64,000 nucleotides of DNA from Aurantiacibacter sp. MUD61. GTDB lineage: Bacteria; Pseudomonadota; Alphaproteobacteria; Sphingomonadales; Sphingomonadaceae. The stretch is from positions 186,001-250,000 of the forward strand of contig NZ_CP115446.1 of the NCBI RefSeq assembly GCF_027912455.1. The letters run 5' to 3'. The first letter of the stretch is position 1; each line of letters starts with the position of its first letter. Below are positions 25,535 through 34,740 of the stretch, one piece after another. The translations under genes were made by a program, and so were the position numbers. The notes under the pieces were generated by a model that saw nothing but the letters and a program-made list of their open reading frames with translations, did not search any database and was not told the DNA's origin.

Positions 25535-26948
25535 ATTTCTGATCGGCGCTGCTGCCACTGCCCTTATTGCAGGCGGAGCCTATGCCATGGGTACGGGTGC
25601 GGAGGAGCCTGCCGCGAACGCCCAAAACGATCCGTGGACGCCGCAGTCCTACGTCCAGATCGAGAATCCGGAGTGGAGCCGCGATGCGGTGCTCTACCAG
25701 ATCAATACCCGTCACTTCACCGAAGAAGGCACTTTCGCAGCGGCTGAGGAAGAGCTTCCGCGCCTCGCTGAAATGGGCGTCGATATCCTGTGGCTGATGC
25801 CGATCCACCCGATTGGCGAAGTGAACCGCAAGGGCACGCTCGGCAGCCCCTATTCGGTGCAGGATTATTACGCGGTCAATCCCGAATTCGGGACCGAAGA
25901 GGATTTCCGCAGCTTCGTCGATGCAGCGCATGAGCAGGGTTTCAAGGTCATCCTGGATCTCGTTGCCAACCACACCGCCTGGGACAACGAACTCGCGACC
26001 GAACATCCCGATTGGTATGAAAAGACCTGGGACGGCAATTTCCGCCCGACACCATGGTGGGACTGGTCCGACATCATCGATCTCGACTGGTCGCAGCCGG
26101 GCGTGCGCGAACATGTCGGCCTCGCCATGGAATATTGGGTACGCGATTTCGAGATAGACGGCTTCCGCGCCGATGTCGCAGGCTATGTCCCTGTCGATTT
26201 CTGGGAGACCATGCGCGCACGGCTTGATGAAATCCGCCCGGTCTTCATGCTCGGCGAAGTGCAGGAAACCTCCTACCACCGCGCTAGTTTCGATGCGACC
26301 TATGCGTGGGACTGGCACCACACCAGCAAGGACATCGCGCAGGGCCGCGGCAATGCGACCAGCCTGTTCGGCTATTACGCCGAGAACGAAAGCCTGTGGC
26401 CGCGCGAAGCCATGCGCATGACCTATATCGAGAACCACGACAGCAATGCGTGGGAAGGCACGATTTTCGAGAACTATGGCGACGCGCTCGAAGCGATGAC
26501 GGCGCTCAGCTTCACCGGCGAAGGCCTGCCGCTGATCCACAATGGTCAGGAAGCCTGCAATGCCAAGCGGCTTGAATTCTTCGAGCGCGATCCGATCGAC
26601 TGGAGCCAGGGCGAGGATTGCGAATACGGAGAGTTGCTGACCGATCTCATCGCTTTCCGCACCGCCAATCCCGCACTGCACAATGGCCGCTGGGGCGCGC
26701 GCATGCAGCAGGTCGTCAACGATCGGCCCGAGCAGCTGTTCGGCTGGGTGCGCGAGCAGGATGGCAACAAGGTCGTCGGCCTGTTCAACCTGTCGGGCAG
26801 CCCTGTCGAGGCAACGTTGTCAGACGGTATCGCGGCAGGCACCTATTCGGAATTCCGCACTGGTGAAGCTGTCACTCTGGCAGAGGGCGATACGGTATCG
26901 CTGCCCGCCTGGGGCTTCCGTCTGCTGGCGCGCCGTAACGATCAATAA
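25527..26948 (+). CDS. GH13 alpha-amylase family enzyme, exported
   Basis: 473 residues with a signal peptide (MRKFLIGAAATALIAGGAYA). The catalytic barrel shows AVLYQINTRHFTEEG, GVDILWLMPIHPIGE, LDLVANHTAWD, IDGFRADVAGYVP with the nucleophile Asp, FMLGEVQETS with the acid Glu and YIENHDSNAW with the third Asp. Compared with the lipoprotein amylase it is short and compact. A periplasmic role on imported dextrins is likely. Its stop codon overlaps the end of the convergent RND gene by 7 bp. Confidence 0.92.
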   Translation: MRKFLIGAAATALIAGGAYAMGTGAEEPAANAQNDPWTPQSYVQIENPEWSRDAVLYQINTRHFTEEGTFAAAEEELPRLAEMGVDILWLMPIHPIGEVNRKGTLGSPYSVQDYYAVNPEFGTEEDFRSFVDAAHEQGFKVILDLVANHTAWDNELATEHPDWYEKTWDGNFRPTPWWDWSDIIDLDWSQPGVREHVGLAMEYWVRDFEIDGFRADVAGYVPVDFWETMRARLDEIRPVFMLGEVQETSYHRASFDATYAWDWHHTSKDIAQGRGNATSLFGYYAENESLWPREAMRMTYIENHDSNAWEGTIFENYGDALEAMTALSFTGEGLPLIHNGQEACNAKRLEFFERDPIDWSQGEDCEYGELLTDLIAFRTANPALHNGRWGARMQQVVNDRPEQLFGWVREQDGNKVVGLFNLSGSPVEATLSDGIAAGTYSEFRTGEAVTLAEGDTVSLPAWGFRLLARRNDQ

Positions 26949-29900
26949 GCGAGCGTGAGCTGCGGGTAAGGATCGTCCCGCCCAAAGGCGAGGGCGATCC
27001 GCTTCTTCGCACGCATGTGAATGATCGCCAGCGAGGGGATCACCAGCATCAGCAGCGATGTTCCCACCAGCACGCCGAAGCCAAGGCTGGCGGACATGGG
27101 GATCAGGAACTGCGCCTGCAGGCTCGTCTCGAAAGTGATCGGGGCGACGCCTAGGAACGTGGTTATGGCCGTCAACATGATCGGCCGGAACCGCGTTTTC
27201 GCCGCGTCCACCATCGCTTCTTCGGGCGGCATGCCCTGTTCGAGATTCTCGTTCAGGAAGTCTATCAGCACCAGCGACCCGTTGATGATCACGCCCGAAA
27301 GCGCGACGATTCCGAACACCGACAGAATGCCTAGTGGAATGCCCAGCAAGAGGTGCCCCAACAGCGCTCCAAGCAGGCCGAAGGGGATGGCCGCCATGAT
27401 GATCATCGGCTGCGTGTAGGATTTGAACGGGATCGCCAGCAGGGCGTAAATGACGATCAGCGCCAGGCCGAAAGCAGCACCCAGATCGCCAAAGCTTTCC
27501 TGCTGTTCTTCCTGCTCGCCGCCCAGTGAATATCGCATGTTCGGATAGTCAGCCAGGATCGGAGGCAATATCTCCTGCTCCAGCACCATATTCGCTTCCT
27601 GACCCGTAATCACATCATCATCGATATCGGCTGAGATGGTCACCACGCGGCGGCCATCCTCGCGGCGGATAACCGAAGGCGCCTGCGTAAAGCTGGCATC
27701 GGCAATCGCGCCGACCGAGGTAAAGCCACCCGGCGTGCGGACGCGGAAACTTTCGACATCGGCAATCGAATCCCGCTCGCTTTCAGGCAGGCGAATGTAG
27801 ACGCGAACGTCCTCACGGCCGCGCTGCACCCGCACCGCTTCGGCACCGAAAAACGCTGCGCGCACCTGGCTGGCGACATCCTGCAAGGTGATACCGAGCG
27901 TGCGCGCTTCGGGCTTTAGACGCAATTCGATCTCGCGCATTCCCGCATCCTGATCGCTTTCGATGTCGAAAACGCCCGTGACGGTCTGCAACTCGGCAAC
28001 AATCCGGTCATCGACCTGATCGAGCACGGCCGGATCGGGATGCGAAATCTGCACATTTACCGGATCGCCGACGTTGAGCAGTGCGGAGGAAATGGTGAAC
28101 GAACGCGCCTCCGGCACTTCACCCAGTTCCTCGCGCCACGCATCCTCCAGCTCAGCCGCGGAAATGTCGCGCTCGTTTGCAGGGACGAGCGACATTTCAA
28201 TGTCGGCCAGTGAGGGACGGAAAGTGGATTGCAGACCGTCCGGCCCGCCCTGCACCTGCCGCAGGCCGATGGAGGTGAAGATGCCTTCAAGGAACGGTGC
28301 CTCGGTCGGTTCGCCATCGTAAAAGCGCGCCAGGGCGCGGTCGCCAGCTGCTTCGATACGTGCGACCACTTCTTCTGTGTTGTCGATTGTGGTCCCGGCA
28401 GGCATTTCCAGCCGCGCCGTCACCCGGTCGCCTTCGATATCGGGGAAGAACGCCACTTTGATCAGCCCGCCGGGGATCATGGCGAAGAAAACGATCAGCA
28501 GCGCGACCGAGGCCGAAAGAACAAGAAACGGCATTTTGACGCACACCTGGAGCGCGCGATCGAGCGGCCCGTCGATGAATGCCCTCAGCTTCTCGTCGAC
28601 GGTCTTCTGCAGCTTCTCGAAGAACCGGGTGACCCTGTTGGTCGCGGCAGTACCAGCGGCTGGCAAATGGCTGAGGTGATGCGGCAGGACAAGCAAAGCC
28701 TCGACCAGAGAAAGCGCCAGGACTGCCAGCACGACGAGAGGAATATCGGCGAGGATCTTGCCGATAGTCCCACCCACAGCCAGCAGCGGCGCGAAGGCCG
28801 TGATGGTTGTCAGGACAGCGAAGATCACCGGTATGCGCACGCGCTGCGCCCCGGCGATGGCAGCGCCCATGCCACTGCGACCGCGTTCACGCTCGGCATA
28901 GATATTCTCGCCCACCACAACCGCATCATCGACCACCAGCCCGAGCGCAAGGATAAAGCCGAAAAGCGAGAACATGTTGATGCTCGATCCGGCCCATTGG
29001 AGAATGAAAATCGCGCCGATGAAGGTCGCGCCAATGCCCACTGCGGTCCAGAAAGCGAGGCGCAGATCGAGGAACAGCGTCAGCGCAACCAGCACGAGCA
29101 GCAGGCCGAGCGCCGCATTCTTCACCAGCAGTGAGAGGCGATCTTCCAGCAGCGAGGACTGGTCGTTCCAGATCGCATAGCTGACACCTGCTGGAAGCTG
29201 GAAATCCTCTGCCAGCAAGGTCTCGACTGCATTGGCGACATCGAGCACGCGTTCGTCACTGGTGCGGAACACATCAACGAAAGCAACCGGCTGGTCATTA
29301 AAGCGGGTGATCAGATCGAAATCGGCGAATTCGTCCCGCACGGTGGCCACATCGCCGAGCCTCAATATCGCACCGTCACCGGAGCTGATGAGCACGACGT
29401 CTTCGAAATCCTGCTGGTTGTAATTCTGACCGACGGTGCGAATGCGCACCTCTTCGCTGTCGGTATCGATCGAGCCTGCCGGGCTATCGAGGCTGCTGGC
29501 AGCGACAATGCGCGATACATCGGTGAGCGAGAGATTGAGCGCGCGCAGCCGATCCTGGGGGATATCGGCAAACACCTGATAGTCACGCACGGCGCTCGTT
29601 TCGACATAGCTCACATCGTCAAGGCCCGAAAGCGCATCTTCGAGCGAATAGGCGGTTTCTTTCAGTGAGCGCTCGCTGACATCGCCATACAGGGCGATCC
29701 GCATCACCACCTGCCGTGTCGTCAATTCACGAACGTTGGGTTCTTCTGCTTCCACCGGGAACGTCTGGATCTGGTCGACTTCGGACTTCACCTCGTCCAG
29801 CGCGTCGGACATGTTGGTGCCGAGCTCCAGCTCCACATTGACGGTGCCCGAACCCTCATTGGCGGTGGAGGTGATTTCCTTCACACCCTCGATGGCGCCA

Positions 29901-30205
29901 ACCGCCTCTTCGACGCGCTGAAGGATCGACTCCTCGATCTCCTCCGGAGTCGCACCGGGGTAATCGACCGTCACGGCGATGGTATCGAGACTGCTTTCGG
30001 CGAAGACCTCCTGAACGATGGTGCTGTAGGAGACGAGGCCTGCCACGACCATGAAGATCAGCAGCAGGTTCGCCGCCACGCCATTGCGCGCCATAAAGGC
30101 GATGATGCCCTTGCGATCGCGTGCGCGCTCGTCGGAAAAATTGCCAAACCGGTCTGTCGCGCCGTTATCGGGCGACTCTTGAGCAGGGGTAGCTGTTTCG
30201 CTCAC
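26942..30205 (-). CDS. RND efflux permease
   Basis: 1087-residue inner-membrane proton antiporter of the AcrB/HAE superfamily. The first membrane helix is NGVAANLLLIFMVVAGLVSY, and the large periplasmic porter domains follow with PGATPEEIEESILQRVEEAV. The TM4 segment GFILALGLVVDDAVVVGENI holds the two adjacent aspartates of the proton relay. A second repeat begins near 540 and ends GILSVFGIVALSGVIINGS. Substrate unknown. Last gene of the operon tetR-OMF-adaptor-permease, with 4-bp ATGA overlaps throughout. Confidence 0.94.
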   Translation of the reverse strand: MSETATPAQESPDNGATDRFGNFSDERARDRKGIIAFMARNGVAANLLLIFMVVAGLVSYSTIVQEVFAESSLDTIAVTVDYPGATPEEIEESILQRVEEAVGAIEGVKEITSTANEGSGTVNVELELGTNMSDALDEVKSEVDQIQTFPVEAEEPNVRELTTRQVVMRIALYGDVSERSLKETAYSLEDALSGLDDVSYVETSAVRDYQVFADIPQDRLRALNLSLTDVSRIVAASSLDSPAGSIDTDSEEVRIRTVGQNYNQQDFEDVVLISSGDGAILRLGDVATVRDEFADFDLITRFNDQPVAFVDVFRTSDERVLDVANAVETLLAEDFQLPAGVSYAIWNDQSSLLEDRLSLLVKNAALGLLLVLVALTLFLDLRLAFWTAVGIGATFIGAIFILQWAGSSINMFSLFGFILALGLVVDDAVVVGENIYAERERGRSGMGAAIAGAQRVRIPVIFAVLTTITAFAPLLAVGGTIGKILADIPLVVLAVLALSLVEALLVLPHHLSHLPAAGTAATNRVTRFFEKLQKTVDEKLRAFIDGPLDRALQVCVKMPFLVLSASVALLIVFFAMIPGGLIKVAFFPDIEGDRVTARLEMPAGTTIDNTEEVVARIEAAGDRALARFYDGEPTEAPFLEGIFTSIGLRQVQGGPDGLQSTFRPSLADIEMSLVPANERDISAAELEDAWREELGEVPEARSFTISSALLNVGDPVNVQISHPDPAVLDQVDDRIVAELQTVTGVFDIESDQDAGMREIELRLKPEARTLGITLQDVASQVRAAFFGAEAVRVQRGREDVRVYIRLPESERDSIADVESFRVRTPGGFTSVGAIADASFTQAPSVIRREDGRRVVTISADIDDDVITGQEANMVLEQEILPPILADYPNMRYSLGGEQEEQQESFGDLGAAFGLALIVIYALLAIPFKSYTQPMIIMAAIPFGLLGALLGHLLLGIPLGILSVFGIVALSGVIINGSLVLIDFLNENLEQGMPPEEAMVDAAKTRFRPIMLTAITTFLGVAPITFETSLQAQFLIPMSASLGFGVLVGTSLLMLVIPSLAIIHMRAKKRIALAFGRDDPYPQLTLAY

Positions 30206-31476
30206 TGGCTGCTGGCTCCGGCAAGACGCACGGCCATACCTTCTGTCGGGGCGGACAGGCTGCTGGTGACCAGATAACCGCCCTCTGCCAGCGTCGGAGT
30301 GCTGACGTAAGCGAGATCATCCGATCGCTGGATCACCCGCACAGAGAGGATCTGCAAGGCGCCATCGCGCACGACCCAAATCTCGTTGCCGGGGCGAAGG
30401 GCCCTTGCCGGAATGGCGGCATAGTTTTCGATCACCGCGCCTGTGATTTCGCCGCGCACGAAGGCACCGAGCAACAGCGGAGGTGCAGGAGTATCGACCG
30501 GTTCTTCGCCCTCCGCAACGACCTGCACACCGCCGCTCAGCGGATTGGGCACCTGCAGAAACACTTCCACGTTGCGCGTCTGTGCATCGAGGCTCACATC
30601 GGCGCGATCGACCCTCGCATCCCAGCGATAGGTCAATCCGCCGAAGTCATAAAACACGCTCGCCGGAATGCGTCCGCGCGCGCCACTGAGCAGGCCGGGG
30701 ACCAGCGCCGCTTCATCGGCGGTGAGCGACAGGCGCACTTCGAAGGCGGAGGTCGAAGCGATTGCACCAAGGGCCTGTCCCGGCTGCACAAGCGTTCCAA
30801 CCGAAACGCTTTCTTCTTGAACAAGCCCACGGAAAGGCGCGGTGATGCGCGTCCGGGCGAGCGACAATTGTGCGACAGAAAGGTTTGCCTGCGCACGGTC
30901 CCTTGCTGCCTGAGCGGACCGCAGCTGCGGCTCGCGCGAGGCGAGACCGTTCGTACTCGAAGGCGGAGCACTCTGCGTTGCGCCTGCCGAGGCAAGCTGG
31001 TCGGGAGGCAGGATGCGTGAGCCTCCCCCCGCCTCGCCGCGCGCGGCCTCACGCGCTCCGAAGCGCGCCAGTTCGTCGCGCGCTATCGCAACTTCCTCCT
31101 GCGCTTGCAGCACGTTCACATTTTGCGCCGCCACGTCGGCCTGCGCGATGCGGACCTGGTTTTGATAATCGGAGGCTTCGATCCGCAGCAGTGTCGCCCC
31201 GGCGGGGACCGTGCCACCTTCGCGAAACGCGGGGTGGACATAGGCCAGACGCCCGGCCACTTGCGCGCTGATCACCACCTCATCGCGCGCCTGAACCGTG
31301 CCGGTTGCGAGCACGGGAATGGGGCCAGCCGCCGCCTCAAACGCAACGGCTTCGACCAGTGGAACCTGCTCTTCGCGCGGCTGTTCTTCCGGCTCCGGAC
31401 GCAGCCACACCATCAGCGCAGCGATCAGGATGGCAACGCCGAGGATGATCAGCGAGAGTTTCAATTGCTTGCTCAT
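30202..31476 (-). CDS. RND periplasmic adaptor (membrane fusion protein)
   Basis: 424 residues with an N-terminal membrane anchor (LSLIILGVAILIAALMVWL), so a membrane-tethered adaptor rather than a lipoprotein. Barrel-sandwich half motifs ARDEVVISAQVAGRL and ARTRITAPFRGLVQEE flank a long alpha-helical hairpin (about 115-220) containing a glycine/serine-rich stretch. Links the permease with the outer-membrane factor. Starts by ATGA overlap with the OMF gene. Confidence 0.92.
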   Translation of the reverse strand: MSKQLKLSLIILGVAILIAALMVWLRPEPEEQPREEQVPLVEAVAFEAAAGPIPVLATGTVQARDEVVISAQVAGRLAYVHPAFREGGTVPAGATLLRIEASDYQNQVRIAQADVAAQNVNVLQAQEEVAIARDELARFGAREAARGEAGGGSRILPPDQLASAGATQSAPPSSTNGLASREPQLRSAQAARDRAQANLSVAQLSLARTRITAPFRGLVQEESVSVGTLVQPGQALGAIASTSAFEVRLSLTADEAALVPGLLSGARGRIPASVFYDFGGLTYRWDARVDRADVSLDAQTRNVEVFLQVPNPLSGGVQVVAEGEEPVDTPAPPLLLGAFVRGEITGAVIENYAAIPARALRPGNEIWVVRDGALQILSVRVIQRSDDLAYVSTPTLAEGGYLVTSSLSAPTEGMAVRLAGASSQ

Positions 31477-32960
31477 GAAGCGTCTCCTGCCGCGGCGGTT
31501 TCCGCAGGCTGCATTTCGAGAGAAGGTGTTTCGATGACAGGTGCCCAGTCCCCGCCGAGCGCACGGTGCACGCCAAGGCGCGCGAGCGCTGTCGCGCGGG
31601 CGGAGCCAGACAGGCTGGCTTCGACCTGACGGACAGTGCGCAAAGCATCGAGATAGGTGATGTAGCTGCCGACACCTGCCGCATAGCGACGACGTTGCAG
31701 ATCGAGCGATGCCTCTGCCTCGCGCAATTGGGCGGTGATCAGGACATAGCGGCGGCGCTGCTGGTCATACTCCGCCAGCGCGTTTTCGACCTCGGTAAAC
31801 GCCGTGACCACGCTGCGCGCATAGGCGGCCGCGTTCTGATCGTAAGCCGCGCGCGCCGCGCGGATATTGGCGGAAATTCGTCCGCCGTCGATGATCGGCG
31901 CAACGATATTCGCCGCAAGTGAGGCAGCCCAATTGTCGAGAATATTGAGCGCACTGCCAATCCCGTCACCCTGCGAGCCGATGGAGGCAGAGAGACTGAG
32001 CCGCGGGAAGCGCTCGGCCCGGCGTGCACCGATGCGCAGGCGCGATGCCTCCAGCCGCGCCCATGCCGCAGCGACATCGGGTCGCTGCTGGAGCAATTGC
32101 GTAGAAAGGCCCGTCGGGACATCTTCGAAAACCAGTTGCGGTGTCAGATCACCCTCGAGCAGTTCCGACACTTCGCCGCGATAGGTGCCGAGCAGGATTG
32201 CCATGCGCCCTTCATTCGCGGCCAAGGCGGCTTCCAGCTGCGGTACGGACGCCTGCGTGGCGCGCAATTGCTGCTGCACCTGATAAAGCTCGAAACTCTG
32301 CACCAGACCGCGCTCAAATCGCTCATTCGTTCGATCGGCACGATCCTGCAGCACGTCCGCAGTTTCTTGCGCGAGCGTGAGCTGGCGCCGGGTGTCGACG
32401 ATATCGAAATAGGCGGCGATCACCTCTGCCGCGGTGGCGAGGCGGATCGTGCGGAAATCATATTCGGTGGCAATGGCGTCTGCGCGGGCGGCGAGCAAAT
32501 CGTTGCGCGCACGGCCAAAGAAATCCACTTCATAGGCCGCGCCAAGGCTGAGCGAGACGGTGTCGTTCTCGATCCGGTCGATGCCTCCGCCGCCCAATCC
32601 TCCGAAGGCGCTGCCCGCCAGCGGCGTGCTGGAGGATGTTGCGCCTCCATTGACATTAAGCGTTGGCAGAAGCGCGCTGCGCGCGATGCGGGCCTGTGCG
32701 CGGGCCTGCTCTACGCGCGCGGCGGCCTCGGCAATGTCGAAGTTCTGGACCAGCGCCGTTTCGACAAGCGCGTTGAGCGTCGGGTCCTCGTAAGTCGTCC
32801 ACCACGCCGCTGGCACATAGTCGCCATTGTCGGAGGCGAATGCGTAGCTCTCGGGCATTTCCGCCGCGACTACCGGTACTTGCGGGTCGGGAGCCAGCGA
32901 GATGCAGCCGCTCAGCACAAGCGGTGCCGCCAGAATGGAGCAGGCGAATTTCCGGTTCAT
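31473..32960 (-). CDS. NodT-family outer-membrane efflux lipoprotein
   Basis: 495 residues. The signal peptide ends in the lipobox LVLSGC (Cys19), followed by the TolC/OprM-type repeat of long helices and beta strands: WWTTYEDPTLNALVETAL, RVEQARAQARIARSALLPTL, TQLLQQRPDVAAAWARLEA and VENALAEYDQQRRRYV. Forms the outer-membrane channel of the tripartite pump. 4-bp overlap with the tetR gene upstream. Confidence 0.93.
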   Translation of the reverse strand: MNRKFACSILAAPLVLSGCISLAPDPQVPVVAAEMPESYAFASDNGDYVPAAWWTTYEDPTLNALVETALVQNFDIAEAAARVEQARAQARIARSALLPTLNVNGGATSSSTPLAGSAFGGLGGGGIDRIENDTVSLSLGAAYEVDFFGRARNDLLAARADAIATEYDFRTIRLATAAEVIAAYFDIVDTRRQLTLAQETADVLQDRADRTNERFERGLVQSFELYQVQQQLRATQASVPQLEAALAANEGRMAILLGTYRGEVSELLEGDLTPQLVFEDVPTGLSTQLLQQRPDVAAAWARLEASRLRIGARRAERFPRLSLSASIGSQGDGIGSALNILDNWAASLAANIVAPIIDGGRISANIRAARAAYDQNAAAYARSVVTAFTEVENALAEYDQQRRRYVLITAQLREAEASLDLQRRRYAAGVGSYITYLDALRTVRQVEASLSGSARATALARLGVHRALGGDWAPVIETPSLEMQPAETAAAGDAS

Positions 32961-33586
32961 CGCTGTCCCTCCTTCGAAACTGGGTGAGCAAGCACTTCGC
33001 GAACGGTTGCCTCCAGCCGTTCGAGGACCTGGGCACCCAGCCTATCGTCGATATCGGTCACTTCCATGAACATGCAGAGCGACATGCGTGAACTGCGCAG
33101 CGAAATGGCCATGCTCAGGAGGAAGAAGACAGTCGCATTCACATCCTCGGCTGAAAGATCGGGGCGCAGGATGGTGACATGCTGCTTCAGCGCATCAACC
33201 ATGGGTGCAATGTCGCGCTGGAAGTATTCGCGCATGACCGATTGCGAGCTCTGCTGCTCACGGGCCACGAAGCGCGCGAGCGGCTCTGCCTCATCGCTCA
33301 GCATGAAGGCACCAATCGTGCGCAGCACTGCACAAACGCGCTCGATCCGAGTCGCAGCATCGATATCCGGTGGTACGGGCTGGGAAAATTGGTGGCGGCT
33401 GACCTCTGCAAAACGCTGGACGATTGCCTCGGCAGCGGCGCGATACAGTCCCTCTTTCCCTTTGAAATGATAGGTGATGTTGCTCATCGTCGTGCCCGCC
33501 TCGGACGCGATATCGCGCGTGCTCGCACCATCGAAGCCACGCTCGCCAAACTGCCGGATGGCGGTGCTGATGAGTTTGTTCTTCAT
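32957..33586 (-). CDS. TetR-family regulator (CecR/YbiH-like)
   Basis: 209 residues. Helix-turn-helix at the N-terminus: AIRQFGERGFDGASTRDIASEAGTT then SNITYHFKGKEGLYRAA. The C-terminal ligand domain has the pattern of the CecR/YbiH subfamily (RFVAREQQ, MREYFQRDIAPMV). First gene of the pump operon and its likely repressor. It is transcribed away from bchI; the 152-bp gap marks the left edge of the photosynthesis cluster. Confidence 0.88.
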   Translation of the reverse strand: MKNKLISTAIRQFGERGFDGASTRDIASEAGTTMSNITYHFKGKEGLYRAAAEAIVQRFAEVSRHQFSQPVPPDIDAATRIERVCAVLRTIGAFMLSDEAEPLARFVAREQQSSQSVMREYFQRDIAPMVDALKQHVTILRPDLSAEDVNATVFFLLSMAISLRSSRMSLCMFMEVTDIDDRLGAQVLERLEATVREVLAHPVSKEGQR

Positions 33587-33700
33587 GCGAGCCGAATACT
33601 GTTCGGTCGAACGAATTGCCAGTAGTTCTTTGGCCTAGGTCCCAAATTTCATCATTGAGATGCCAAGTGCAGAGGGCATTTTTGTTTTCACAATCAACGC

Positions 33701-33737
33701 TTGCCCTGACGCTCCGATTTGTCCAGATTGCCTGACA
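33701..33737 (+). promoter_or_regulatory. bchI promoter with perfect PpsR box
   Basis: TGTCCAGATTGCCTGACA at 33720-33737 is a TGT-N12-ACA PpsR/CrtJ box. Upstream TTGCCC (33701-33706), 17 nt, then CAGATT (33724-33729) makes a plausible sigma-70 promoter with its -10 inside the box. The box ends one base before the bchI GTG. Confidence 0.75.
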
Positions 33738-33738
33738 C

Positions 33739-34740
33739 GTGAGCAGGTTCCCTTTTTCCGCCATCGTCGGACAGGACGAGATGAAGCTGGCGCTGCTGAT
33801 CGCGGCGGTCGACCCTTCTATTGGCGGGGTGATGGTGTTTGGCGATCGCGGTACGGGCAAAAGCACCGCTGCCCGCGCGCTGGCCGCCCTGCTTCCTCCC
33901 ATATCCATCGCCGAGGGCTGCCGATATGGATGCACGCCGGATCAATCGGGCAGCTGCCCCGATCCCTGCACGTCCAAACGGGCGCGCAAAGTGCCGGTGC
34001 CATTCGTCGATCTCCCATTGGGCGCGACGGAAGACCGCGTCCTTGGCGCGCTCGACCTGGAACAGGCCTTGCGCTCGGGCGAGAAGGCGTTCGAGCCGGG
34101 CTTGCTCGCCAAGGCGCACCGCGGCTTTCTCTACATCGATGAAATCAATCTGCTGGAAGATCATCTGGTCGACCTGCTGCTCGACGTCGCCGCGTCGGGC
34201 GAGAATGTGGTCGAGCGCGAAGGCCTTTCCATCCGCCACCGCGCCAACTTCGTGCTGATCGGCAGCGGCAACCCCGAAGAAGGCGAATTGCGCCCACAAT
34301 TGCTCGATCGCTTCGGCCTGTCTGTAGAAGTGCGCACGCCCGAGGCCATCGAGGACCGCGTTGAAATCATGCGGCGCTGCGGCGCGCAGGAACGTGATGC
34401 AGAGGCCTTCGCCAAGGAATGGGCTGGGGAGGAGGAGAAGGTCCTCAAGCAGATCGCCCGCGGCCAGGCCAAGCTCGCCAAACTCACCGTACCCGACGAT
34501 GTGCTGACCGACGCTGCCAATTTGTGTGCCGAGGTGAAAGCCGATGGGCTGCGCGGCGAGTTGACGCTGATGCGCGCTGCTCGTGCACTCGCTGCCCTGA
34601 AAGGCGCAAAAGCCGTGCGCCGCGAACATCTGATCGAAGTCGCGCCGCTAGCCCTGCGCCACCGATTGCGCCGCGATGTGCTCGATGAAACCGGCTCCAC
34701 CGTCCGTATCGAGCGGGCGATATCCGAACTCTTCGGATGA
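33739..34740 (+). CDS. bchI: magnesium chelatase AAA+ subunit I
   Basis: ATPase subunit of the Mg-protoporphyrin IX chelatase. 333 residues. Walker A GDRGTGKSTAARAL (about 35-48), Walker B GFLYIDEINLLEDH, sensor region LIGSGNPEEGELRPQLLDRFGLSVEV, all typical of BchI. The GTG start gives the family start FPFSAIVGQDEMK. There is no Shine-Dalgarno before it, only the PpsR box, so a near-leaderless transcript is possible. First gene of the bchI-bchD-bchO-orf59 operon, joined to bchD by ATGA. Confidence 0.96.
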   Translation: MSRFPFSAIVGQDEMKLALLIAAVDPSIGGVMVFGDRGTGKSTAARALAALLPPISIAEGCRYGCTPDQSGSCPDPCTSKRARKVPVPFVDLPLGATEDRVLGALDLEQALRSGEKAFEPGLLAKAHRGFLYIDEINLLEDHLVDLLLDVAASGENVVEREGLSIRHRANFVLIGSGNPEEGELRPQLLDRFGLSVEVRTPEAIEDRVEIMRRCGAQERDAEAFAKEWAGEEEKVLKQIARGQAKLAKLTVPDDVLTDAANLCAEVKADGLRGELTLMRAARALAALKGAKAVRREHLIEVAPLALRHRLRRDVLDETGSTVRIERAISELFG

